Origin: Chloroflexota bacterium
GTDB lineage: Bacteria; Chloroflexota; Dehalococcoidia; SAR202; UBA6927
Length of the DNA stretch: 6,117 nucleotides
Direction: 5' to 3'
Assembly: GCA_002717725.1 (NCBI GenBank)
Contig: PBBT01000024.1
Location: 1-6,117 of the forward strand
A model generated the notes under the pieces. The model did not search any database. It had not been told where the DNA came from and saw nothing but the letters and a program-made list of their open reading frames with translations. Below, piece by piece: positions 1 through 5,713 of the stretch. The position numbers were made by a program, and so were the translations under genes. The stretch's first letter is position 1. Each line of letters starts with the position of its first letter.

Positions 1-1242
1 AGTTGTTTGATTCTGTCTTGAGGCAATGTTCCATTTTTGCACTCTATTCTGCGAGATCTGACCCAGGTGCCTAAAGGGAATTCGCCTTCTTTGTATTTAC
101 TGGGAACCTTAGCATGACCTTCTCTTTCTACAAAGGTTAATAGAATCTGAAAACCTTCTTGAAATTGACCTTCATTTGCATCCCAATCCCAACCCGGCAT
201 TTCCTCTAGTTGTTTGATTCTGTCTTGAGGCAATGTTCCATTTTTGCACTCTATTCTGCGAGCTGTGACCCATCTGCCTAAAGGGAATTCGCCTTCTTTG
301 TATTTAAAGGGGACTAAAGCATGACCTTCTCTTTCGACAAAAATTAGTAGATAGCGAATACCTTCTTGATAATTATATTCATTTACATCCCAACACCAAC
401 CCGGTATTTCCTCTAGTTGTTTGATTCTGTCTTTAGATAATTCCACTTTTTTGTATTCTGCTCTACGAGATCCGACCCAGGTGCCTAAAGGGAATTCGCC
501 TTCTTTGTATTTATTGGGGACTAAAGCATGACCTTCTCTTTCGACAAAAATTAGTAGATAGCGAATACCTTCTTGATATTGATATTCATTCGGGTCCCAA
601 ATCCACCCTGGTACTGATTCAAGTTGTTTGATTCTGTCTTGAGGCAATGTTCCATTTCTGTAAGCTATTCTGCGAGATCTGCCCCAGATGCCTAAAGGGA
701 ATTCGCCTTCTATGTGTCTTAACGGAACATTAGCATGACCTTCTCTTTCTACAAAGGTTAAGAGAATCTGAATACCTTCTTGAAATTGATCTTCATTTAC
801 ATCCCAGCTCCAACCACGAATTGCCTCAAGTTGTTTGATTCTGTCTTGAGATAATGCCCCTTTTCTATATTCTTTTCTACGAGAGCTGACCCAACTGCCT
901 AAAGTAAAATCGCCTTCTTTGTATTTATTGTGGACCAGAGCATGACCTTCTCTTTCTACAAAGATTAAGAGAATCTGAAAACCTCCTTGAAATTCACGTT
1001 CATTCGGATCCCAAATCCAACCTGGTACTAATTCAAGTTGTTTGATTCTGTCTTGAGGCAATGTTCCATTTCTGTAAGTTGTTCTGAGACGTCCGACCCA
1101 GTTGCCTAAAGGGTATTTGCCTTCTTTGTGTCTTGACGGAACATTAGCATGATTTTCTCTGTCGACAAATCGTCGAAGAACCCCTAGGCCGAAATAAAAA
1201 CCGACTGATGCACGTTCCACTAAATGAGTTTCGAAAGCTTCT
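1..1242 (-). repeat. Tandem 207-bp coding repeats (six helicase-associated domains)
   Basis: The motif agttgtttgattctgtctt recurs at 1, 208, 415, 622, 829 and 1036, exactly 207 bases apart, so each unit encodes 69 residues in frame. On the minus strand each unit reads roughly WxWDxNE, then a helix with FVEREGHA, then KEGEFPLGxW, RR, and QDRIKQLE. The first Trp of successive units falls at residues 718, 787, 856, 925 and 994. The unit nearest the helicase (1036-1242) has a diverged N-terminal half, FGLGVLRRFVDRENHANVP. The array probably continues beyond position 1. HA domains are known from helicases and are thought to contact nucleic acid, but their exact function is not settled. Confidence 0.95.
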
Positions 1243-3170
1243 ACGAATTCTTTAGAAACTTCTTCAGGAACCGAGAGAATAATTTTTGGAGGGAGAGAAC
1301 CTATTAGTTGACCTGTATTACCGAGTTGAAATTGAAGTTCGTCGAGTTGCTCAGATAATATTTCATCGTGGTCACGCAAAGCTTTAATAACCGACCATAT
1401 TACTTTGAAATCTGAAGTTTCAAGTATTTCTTCTGGATCCTCTCCAGTATTTATAAATACTGGTAATATTATTGTCGCGACTTTGTCTTGAGTGCCTTTC
1501 CGAATTGCGCGTCCAACCGCTTGAACAATAGATATTTGAGAGCGTTTAGGATCTATAAAAGAAACTGCATCTATACTTGGAACATCCACCCCTTCTCCGA
1601 GGCATTCTACGTTAGTTAATACAGCCGGTTTATCATCAATTAGCTCAAAGTCTGAAAGCATTTGGCCCCGTTGTGAACTATCTAATCTACTTGATATGCT
1701 TTCGGACCAATATTCTGCATTTTGGTCCTTAATATTTGAAGTGATGGGAATCTTTTCACTCAATAAGTGCGCAAAGTTTTCTGATTTATCTATTGTTGAA
1801 TGAAAACTAATCATTTTTTTCAGATCATATTCTTCTATAGCTCGTGAAATTCCGATAATCGCACCTAAACTCTTTGCATCAATTGGTTTATTTAATGATT
1901 TATCTGAAAGTAGTTTCCTTCTTTGGACTTGTTCTGCAACTTGATTGTCTGTTATGCCAATAACAACTACCTGGTAATCAGATAAAACATTTTTAGCGAT
2001 AGCATCTCCAAAATTAAGTTCATGTAACACAGGACCGAATTGTGATATGTCATCCATAGTTGCTAACATCACATCATTCTCAGATGCTTGGTTTTTAGCG
2101 TTTGTTCCATAGATTCTGGGAGTCGCAGTCATGAATAAACGTTTCTTGGATTTAATATGTGTGTCATCAATCATCATGTAGGCTCTTGTTTCAGAGGTTC
2201 CTGCACAATGATGTGCTTCATCAGCAATTGCAAGATCAAAGCTTTTCCCTGAGATCTTGAGAGCTTCTGACACTTTTGGCAATGAAGCATATGTTGAAAA
2301 AATAACTCGTTGACCTGCTCCTGACAAAAATGTGCTTATTTCATTGCTGTCAGTAGTTGATGGATATCCGAGTTCGCTTACTGAATTAATCATCGAATCT
2401 GACTTGATTCGTCTGGTAGCTCCTGTTTTTTCGTTTAATGTTTTGTCTGAACATACTGGGAGAAAGGAGAATTTTGATTTAGAGTTTGGTAACCAATCTC
2501 TAATCAATTGAGCAATAAGAGAAAGTGAAGGGGTAACTACAAGAGTTAATTTAGGTTTTAATTGATCGAACGCCCACATTGCTATAAGTGTTTTTCCAGT
2601 TCCACAAGCCATAATCAACTTACCCCTGTCATTGACTTTGAGTCCTTCCACCACGTCCTCTATAGCTTTTGTTTGATGAATTGGATTTGGGGTTTTAGGT
2701 TTAGGGGGATTGATCTTTTTAGAATCTTTCCATCCCGACCAATCAATTTCAGACCTTCTGAAATCTGAAAGCAAAAATTGCGAAATGCTTTTTTCTTGGT
2801 CATCTATAGTTTTCCGCCCTCTGCGCCCAATGCTATTGGTGCTTGCAATTAAAAGTCTATGTGAGAATTTGGATGTGTTGGAAGCACTAAGGAAAGAATC
2901 TATATCTTCTTTATTAATAGTCGTAGTTTCGCTATAACCTTTTGCCTGAATTGCCCAAATTCCTCCATTGAAATCTTTAGCCTCTATGTCGATACCTAAA
3001 TCCTCACCAGGATATGGGTATACTGATTTAATTACATTTCTGTATTCAGGAGAATTCTCAAGGAACCAAATGCACAGCTTCTCAAATTCGCCTCCTTTGG
3101 CATTTGGGTCTGATGGAAGCGAATCCATAATTTGATCGAATGAATGCTTTTGTGATTCTCTTTTATTCAA
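1..3170 (-). CDS. Mrr-type nuclease / DEAH helicase fusion with C-terminal helicase-associated repeats (3' end outside window)
   Basis: This is an uninterrupted reading frame of at least 1056 residues that runs off the left edge, so the C-terminus is missing. Residues about 25-80 look like an Mrr/PD-(D/E)XK nuclease domain: GGEFEKLC near residue 26, D61 in LGIDIEA, and Q75-A-K77 in WAIQAKGY. An SF2 helicase core follows: Walker A ACGTGKT (188-194, K193), VTPS (212-215), DEAH (317-320), TAT (348-350), GVDVP (527-531) and QAVGRAIR (550-557, arginine finger R554/R557). From about residue 644 the protein is a tandem array of 69-residue HA repeats (PF03457-like). The start chosen is TTG at 3170, with AGGGA 6 nt upstream. 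It keeps SFDQIMDSLPSDPNAKG, which resembles the N-terminus of related proteins. An in-frame ATG at 3128 would remove part of this. The likely role is ATP-driven DNA translocation coupled to cleavage, as in restriction or phage defence. No methyltransferase or specificity gene lies within the window. The domain assignment is strong; the defence role is inferred. Confidence 0.9.
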   Translation of the reverse strand, partial: MNKRESQKHSFDQIMDSLPSDPNAKGGEFEKLCIWFLENSPEYRNVIKSVYPYPGEDLGIDIEAKDFNGGIWAIQAKGYSETTTINKEDIDSFLSASNTSKFSHRLLIASTNSIGRRGRKTIDDQEKSISQFLLSDFRRSEIDWSGWKDSKKINPPKPKTPNPIHQTKAIEDVVEGLKVNDRGKLIMACGTGKTLIAMWAFDQLKPKLTLVVTPSLSLIAQLIRDWLPNSKSKFSFLPVCSDKTLNEKTGATRRIKSDSMINSVSELGYPSTTDSNEISTFLSGAGQRVIFSTYASLPKVSEALKISGKSFDLAIADEAHHCAGTSETRAYMMIDDTHIKSKKRLFMTATPRIYGTNAKNQASENDVMLATMDDISQFGPVLHELNFGDAIAKNVLSDYQVVVIGITDNQVAEQVQRRKLLSDKSLNKPIDAKSLGAIIGISRAIEEYDLKKMISFHSTIDKSENFAHLLSEKIPITSNIKDQNAEYWSESISSRLDSSQRGQMLSDFELIDDKPAVLTNVECLGEGVDVPSIDAVSFIDPKRSQISIVQAVGRAIRKGTQDKVATIILPVFINTGEDPEEILETSDFKVIWSVIKALRDHDEILSEQLDELQFQLGNTGQLIGSLPPKIILSVPEEVSKEFVEAFETHLVERASVGFYFGLGVLRRFVDRENHANVPSRHKEGKYPLGNWVGRLRTTYRNGTLPQDRIKQLELVPGWIWDPNEREFQGGFQILLIFVEREGHALVHNKYKEGDFTLGSWVSSRRKEYRKGALSQDRIKQLEAIRGWSWDVNEDQFQEGIQILLTFVEREGHANVPLRHIEGEFPLGIWGRSRRIAYRNGTLPQDRIKQLESVPGWIWDPNEYQYQEGIRYLLIFVEREGHALVPNKYKEGEFPLGTWVGSRRAEYKKVELSKDRIKQLEEIPGWCWDVNEYNYQEGIRYLLIFVEREGHALVPFKYKEGEFPLGRWVTARRIECKNGTLPQDRIKQLEEMPGWDWDANEGQFQEGFQILLTFVEREGHAKVPSKYKEGEFPLGTWVRSRRIECKNGTLPQDRIKQ

Positions 3171-3176
3171 AATATT

Positions 3177-3181
3177 TCCCT
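3177..3181 (-). promoter_or_regulatory. Ribosome binding site supporting the TTG start of the helicase
   Basis: On the minus strand AGGGA sits 6 bases before the TTG at 3170. The later in-frame ATG at 3128 has no comparable purine-rich site before it (its upstream sequence reads TTCGATCAAATT). An in-frame TAG just upstream, at about 3184-3182, closes the frame, so TTG is the first usable start. Confidence 0.6.
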
Positions 3182-3494
3182 AAACTCACCCACTTTCGGT
3201 TTTTCCATAAGTGGTCTTTTAAGTGGTCAACCCGAGGTCAATATTTGCTCGACGGTGGTAACGTCCTAATATATAAATTGAATGGATAATATCAGATTTT
3301 AGCCGCAGGATGTCAGCATATAGTAGATTTTAAATCCTCTTTATACCCATTATCTAGAGAATATAGCTTCGCAGAATGAGGCACTAGACTTGGAATGAAA
3401 ATCATAGGTACTGATTACTTCATAAATTAATGGGTATCAATTACAATCTGACAATAACAATTTCAGAATTAATTCAATGAAAGGTAACTAAAAT
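3182..3494. other. Gene-free divergent intergenic region
   Basis: No convincing reading frame, tRNA or known RNA was seen in this stretch, which lies between two divergently transcribed units and so should hold both promoters. It has a short direct repeat (taagtggtc at 3208-3216 and 3220-3228, 12 bp apart). It also has a perfect but widely separated 10-bp inverted repeat (ATACCCATTA at 3343-3352, TAATGGGTAT at 3428-3437). On the plus strand TTACAA (3441-3446) and CAGAAT (3464-3469), 17 bases apart, are a weak sigma70-like candidate for the 3495 gene. Confidence 0.5.
3208..3241 (-). promoter_or_regulatory. Possible operator/promoter of the helicase gene
   Basis: Reading the minus strand, TTGACC occurs twice (3241-3236 and 3230-3225), and GACCACTTA is directly repeated with a 12-bp period, close to one helical turn. 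TATGGA (3209-3204) lies 15 bases after the second TTGACC, a poor -10 at short spacing. The repeats could be half-sites for a regulator that controls a potentially toxic nuclease, but this is inferred from position only. Confidence 0.25.
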
Positions 3495-3806
3495 ATGATT
3501 ACACAAAGGAGACTCTTTCAAGCAAAAGTAGGACAGGCAGGACTTGTTGTTGCGAAAATAAAAGAATTCGAAAGCTCTTTTGAAAGGTTTGGTGGCTCAA
3601 CTAACCGTATATATACAGACATGTTAAGTGGCAAAACTGATCGAGTCGTTTGGGAATTCGATACAGAAAGTTTGACCTCCTTAGAAAGTACCTTCCAGGA
3701 AGTTGGTCAAGATCCCGAATATCAAAAAGCATTCGGAAAATGGTTCCAGGAGCTACTACCACTTATTGAGTCAGCAACTGTGGAACTTTGGAAAAGAGAA
3801 AGTTAG
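3495..3806 (+). CDS. Small dimeric alpha/beta-barrel-like protein, function unknown
   Basis: This is a 103-residue protein with no signal peptide or membrane segment. The predicted order is a strand (RRLFQAKVGQAG, 5-16), a helix (about 17-33), two strands across the NRIYTDMLSG and DRVVWEFD segments (37-56), a long helix region (DPEYQKAFGKWFQELL, 73-88) and a last strand (ATVELWKR, 94-101). This ferredoxin-like order resembles the stress-responsive A/B barrel, NIPSNAP and antibiotic-biosynthesis monooxygenase superfamily, whose members are small dimers. No catalytic residues can be named. AAAGG lies about 11 bases before the ATG, a modest ribosome binding site. The enolase-family gene starts 50 bases downstream on the same strand with no terminator between, so the two are probably co-transcribed and the protein may be an accessory to that pathway. 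The fold assignment is by pattern only. Confidence 0.7.
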   Translation: MITQRRLFQAKVGQAGLVVAKIKEFESSFERFGGSTNRIYTDMLSGKTDRVVWEFDTESLTSLESTFQEVGQDPEYQKAFGKWFQELLPLIESATVELWKRES

Positions 3807-3856
3807 CACAGAAAAATCATCTAATTTAATCAAATCTATAGATTTCTAGGAAAATA

Positions 3857-4975
3857 ATGAAAATAATTGATATTATAAGTGAAGTTTTCGAATGGGATCG
3901 ACCAGGAATATGGAATGGAAACCATTTTTATGGACCTGGGAGATTACACAAGGTTTCAGTGCTAACTGACGAAGGAATCTCTGGAATTGGGTGGAACGGT
4001 GGGACAGCTGCTGAAAGACCCCTATCACTAATGCCAGGGTTTGTTGAATACTACAAGAATTTACTTGTAGGACAAGATCCTACAAACACTTCTGAAATGA
4101 CAGACAATCTTGGGGAAGGATTAATCAAAATTCTTGGACCCGGCGGATTGCACACTCAGGCATTAGCCGCAATTAACATTGCTTGCTGGGATATTAAGGG
4201 GAAAATAGAAGGCAAAAGTGTTCACCAGCTACTCGGTGGAGCACAAAAGAAAATCAAAACTTACATTGCAGGCGGATATTATGCAAAAAATAAAGGAATT
4301 CCCGAACTACAAGCTGAGTTAACCTACAATGTTGAAGTACTTAATGCTACAGCAGTAAAAATTAAAATTGGAAATAAAGAAACCGGATTTAAAGAAGATA
4401 TGAAGCGTGTCGCCGCAGCTCGTGCAGCAATTGGGAATGAAATACAATTACTTGTAGATGCAAACTGCGCCTGTGATCTGGATACAGCCAAGCTCTTTGC
4501 TAAGGCTCTTCCAGAATTTGATGTCTATTGGTTTGAAGAACCACTACCAATACATGATTACGAGGGTCACAAAGAACTACGTGAATTATCAAGCATTAAA
4601 ATTGCTACAGGAGAGAACGGGTATACCGAATCACATTTCAAAACGCTTATTGAGCATCAAGGAGTCGACATTTTAAACGTTGATGCAACGATCGTTCCGG
4701 GATATGATGCCGCTTCTAAAATTACACAGATGGCTGAAAAATCTGGCCTTACTATCGCTCCACATGGTTGTCAAGAAATCCAATTACCCTTAGCTGCATC
4801 GGTTGATCATGGAGAATTCTTGGAATATTACCCTCCAGAAGTTGACCCTCTCAGAGGTAACATGTTCATTCCCCAAATGAAATTAGACAAAAATGGATTT
4901 GTGCATATCTCAGATCAACCAGGACTCGGATTTGAGTTAAACATGGAGGTATTAAACCCTCTTCAAATAGCATAA
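3857..4975 (+). CDS. Mandelate racemase / muconate lactonizing enzyme family protein (enolase superfamily)
   Basis: This 372-residue protein is a full-length cytoplasmic member of the enolase superfamily, which abstracts the proton alpha to a carboxylate to start a racemisation, dehydration or cycloisomerisation. Residues about 1-125 are the capping domain, including a substrate-facing loop around WNGNHFYGPGR (19-29). The barrel carries the KxK motif K168-I-K170, metal ligands D201 (in LLVDAN, with N203), E227/E228 (WFEEPLP) and E253 (ATGENG), then D276, H303 (APHG) and E323 (FLEYY). KxK plus a His-Asp pair fits the mandelate racemase subgroup, which is rich in acid-sugar dehydratases. The substrate cannot be read from sequence. 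AGGA lies 6 bases before the ATG, giving a clear start. It follows the 103-aa barrel protein and ends 6 bases before the DUF503-like gene, suggesting an operon. Confidence 0.93.
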   Translation: MKIIDIISEVFEWDRPGIWNGNHFYGPGRLHKVSVLTDEGISGIGWNGGTAAERPLSLMPGFVEYYKNLLVGQDPTNTSEMTDNLGEGLIKILGPGGLHTQALAAINIACWDIKGKIEGKSVHQLLGGAQKKIKTYIAGGYYAKNKGIPELQAELTYNVEVLNATAVKIKIGNKETGFKEDMKRVAAARAAIGNEIQLLVDANCACDLDTAKLFAKALPEFDVYWFEEPLPIHDYEGHKELRELSSIKIATGENGYTESHFKTLIEHQGVDILNVDATIVPGYDAASKITQMAEKSGLTIAPHGCQEIQLPLAASVDHGEFLEYYPPEVDPLRGNMFIPQMKLDKNGFVHISDQPGLGFELNMEVLNPLQIA

Positions 4976-4981
4976 AGTGAC

Positions 4982-5275
4982 ATGCAAATATCAATTTGTA
5001 AAATTAATGCTAGAATCTATGCCTCTCACAGCCTGAAAGAAAAACGTAGAGTCATTTCTTCAATAAAAGACAAGGTTTCATCTAAATACAAAGTCAGTAT
5101 TGCAGAAGTAGGGTTTTTGGATTCTCCTCAATTAACTGAAATAGGCATTTCGATAGTAAGTAATCGTTCCAAACATTCTGAGTCAGTCATAGATAAAGTC
5201 CTTGAATATATCGAAGGGAACTTTCCATCAATTGAGGTCATCGAAATAGATAGAGAAACCATTGGAGGATTTTAA
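4982..5275 (+). CDS. DUF503 / YlxP-like protein
   Basis: This 97-residue protein matches the DUF503 (PF04456) pattern: an N-terminal strand, then SHSLKEKRRVISSIKDKV (residues 16-33), then KVSIAEVGFLDSPQLTEIG (37-55), then a helix ending in VLEYIEG. The Bacillus member YlxP has the same HSLK-KR and VSVAEV signatures and is encoded in the nusA-infB translation operon; its function is unknown and a ribosome-related role has been suggested from context. Here it sits 6 bases after the enolase stop codon instead, with only a weak ribosome binding site (AAAGTGA), so translation is likely coupled to the upstream gene. No terminator is obvious after it. Confidence 0.88.
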   Translation: MQISICKINARIYASHSLKEKRRVISSIKDKVSSKYKVSIAEVGFLDSPQLTEIGISIVSNRSKHSESVIDKVLEYIEGNFPSIEVIEIDRETIGGF

Positions 5276-5315
5276 GCTTATCAGCATTATAGTCTATCTA
5301 ACCAATCCAAAATTG

Positions 5316-5353
5316 TTGACATAAATCTTAATGAAGTGTAGCTTAAATATAAT
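5316..5353 (+). promoter_or_regulatory. Candidate sigma70-type promoter of the selenoprotein gene
   Basis: A perfect -35 box TTGACA lies at 5316-5321. TAGCTT (5339-5344) is 17 bases downstream and is a weak -10. A perfect TATAAT is at 5348-5353, but 26 bases from TTGACA, too far for that pair. TATAAT would put the transcript start at about 5360, almost on top of the ribosome binding site, so the first pair is slightly favoured. Either way this 96-bp gap probably starts a separate transcript. Confidence 0.45.
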
Positions 5354-5360
5354 TCATAAT

Positions 5361-5366
5361 GGAGGT
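5361..5366 (+). promoter_or_regulatory. Strong Shine-Dalgarno site fixing the selenoprotein start
   Basis: GGAGGT lies 5 bases before the ATG at 5372, the best ribosome binding site in the window. It has no use unless translation begins at 5372 and passes the TGA at 5417, so it argues for readthrough rather than a start at the internal ATG 5444, which lacks any such site. Confidence 0.85.
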
Positions 5367-5371
5367 CAATT

Positions 5372-5644
5372 ATGGCTGAAGGAAAATTCGAAGTAGAAAT
5401 CACTTATTGCGTCCCCTGAGCTCATCATGGTACGGCGGTCTGGATGGCCTCCGAGATTTTTGCCCAAGCAGGGCCAGATGTAGCTATTAGACTAACCCCA
5501 GGTGGTGCTGGAGTTCTTAAAGTCGAAGCTGATGGTGAAATAATATACGACAAGGCTGCAGAAGATGGAAATTTCCCCGATTTGCCTCGCGTGAAAGAAA
5601 TTAGGGCTGCTATTCAACACCGACTTGAATCAATTACTGTATAA
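5372..5644 (+). CDS. SelW/Rdx-family selenoprotein with in-frame TGA (selenocysteine)
   Basis: Reading TGA (5417-5419) as selenocysteine gives a 90-residue protein. Its N-terminus is a strand, KFEVEITYC, followed by C13-V14-P15-U16, the CxxU redox motif in the beta1-alpha1 turn of the SelW/SelT/SelH thioredoxin-like (Rdx, PF10262) family. A helix follows (VWMASEIFAQAG), then IRLTPGGAGVLKVEADGEIIY, where the family has its G-G-x-F/L-x-V-x-x-D-G-x-x-I/L signature, and a C-terminal helix with LPRVKEIRAAI. Length and order match small bacterial SelW-like proteins. The role is likely thiol redox, with partner unknown. Conventional calling would start at ATG 5444 and lose the first 24 residues, including the active site. 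The alternative, a nonsense mutation, is less likely because the TGA falls exactly where the second redox cysteine or selenocysteine belongs and the downstream frame is intact. Two histidines follow U16 (UAHH). Confidence 0.88.
5417..5453 (+). promoter_or_regulatory. Selenocysteine codon and candidate bacterial SECIS hairpin
   Basis: After the TGA, CGGCGG (5433-5438) can pair with CCUCCG (5448-5453) with one C-U mismatch, leaving a 9-base loop UCUGGAUGG (5439-5447). The loop lies about 20-28 bases after the TGA, within the range known for bacterial SECIS elements, and carries the GG expected near the loop apex. The GGUCUG string also occurs in the apical part of the Escherichia coli fdhF SECIS as I recall it. 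The element is read by SelB to direct selenocysteyl-tRNA to the UGA. The folding was done by eye. Confidence 0.6.
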
Positions 5645-5665
5645 CACAAAAATTTAATTAACATT

Positions 5666-5699
5666 CAACTAAAGCCCTGGCAAGCCAGGGCTTTAGTTG
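5666..5699 (+). terminator. Perfect 15-bp hairpin, likely terminator after the selenoprotein gene
   Basis: CAACTAAAGCCCTGG (5666-5680) and CCAGGGCTTTAGTTG (5685-5699) form a perfect 15-bp stem around a CAAG loop, with a G+C-rich top and an A/T-rich base. There is no long T-run after it on the plus strand (only TTC), so it is not a textbook rho-independent site, but the stem's own TTTAGTTGTT is U-rich. It lies 21 bases after the selenoprotein stop and 14 bases before the next ATG. Confidence 0.75.
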
Positions 5700-5713
5700 T
5701 TCAGACAGACAAA

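Noticed and set aside
1..1242. A CRISPR array or non-coding satellite made of 207-bp units
   Set aside because: The units are too long and lack spacer structure; they are an exact multiple of three and encode a continuous 69-residue protein repeat in frame with the helicase.
2562..2937. Two short plus-strand frames overlapping the helicase gene
   Set aside because: They lie antisense to the conserved helicase frame (Walker A and nuclease regions), have low-complexity, unrecognisable products and no family match.
3241..3480. A tRNA or small RNA gene in the intergenic region
   Set aside because: No cloverleaf, no T-loop consensus and no strong compact hairpin were found on either strand by eye.
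4458..4676. A 72-aa plus-strand frame inside the enolase gene
   Set aside because: It is out of frame with the conserved barrel motifs and is a shadow of them.
5444..5644. A separate 66-aa gene starting at the internal ATG 5444
   Set aside because: It has no ribosome binding site, begins in the middle of the first helix of the SelW-like fold and lacks the redox motif. It is the tail of the selenoprotein starting at 5372.
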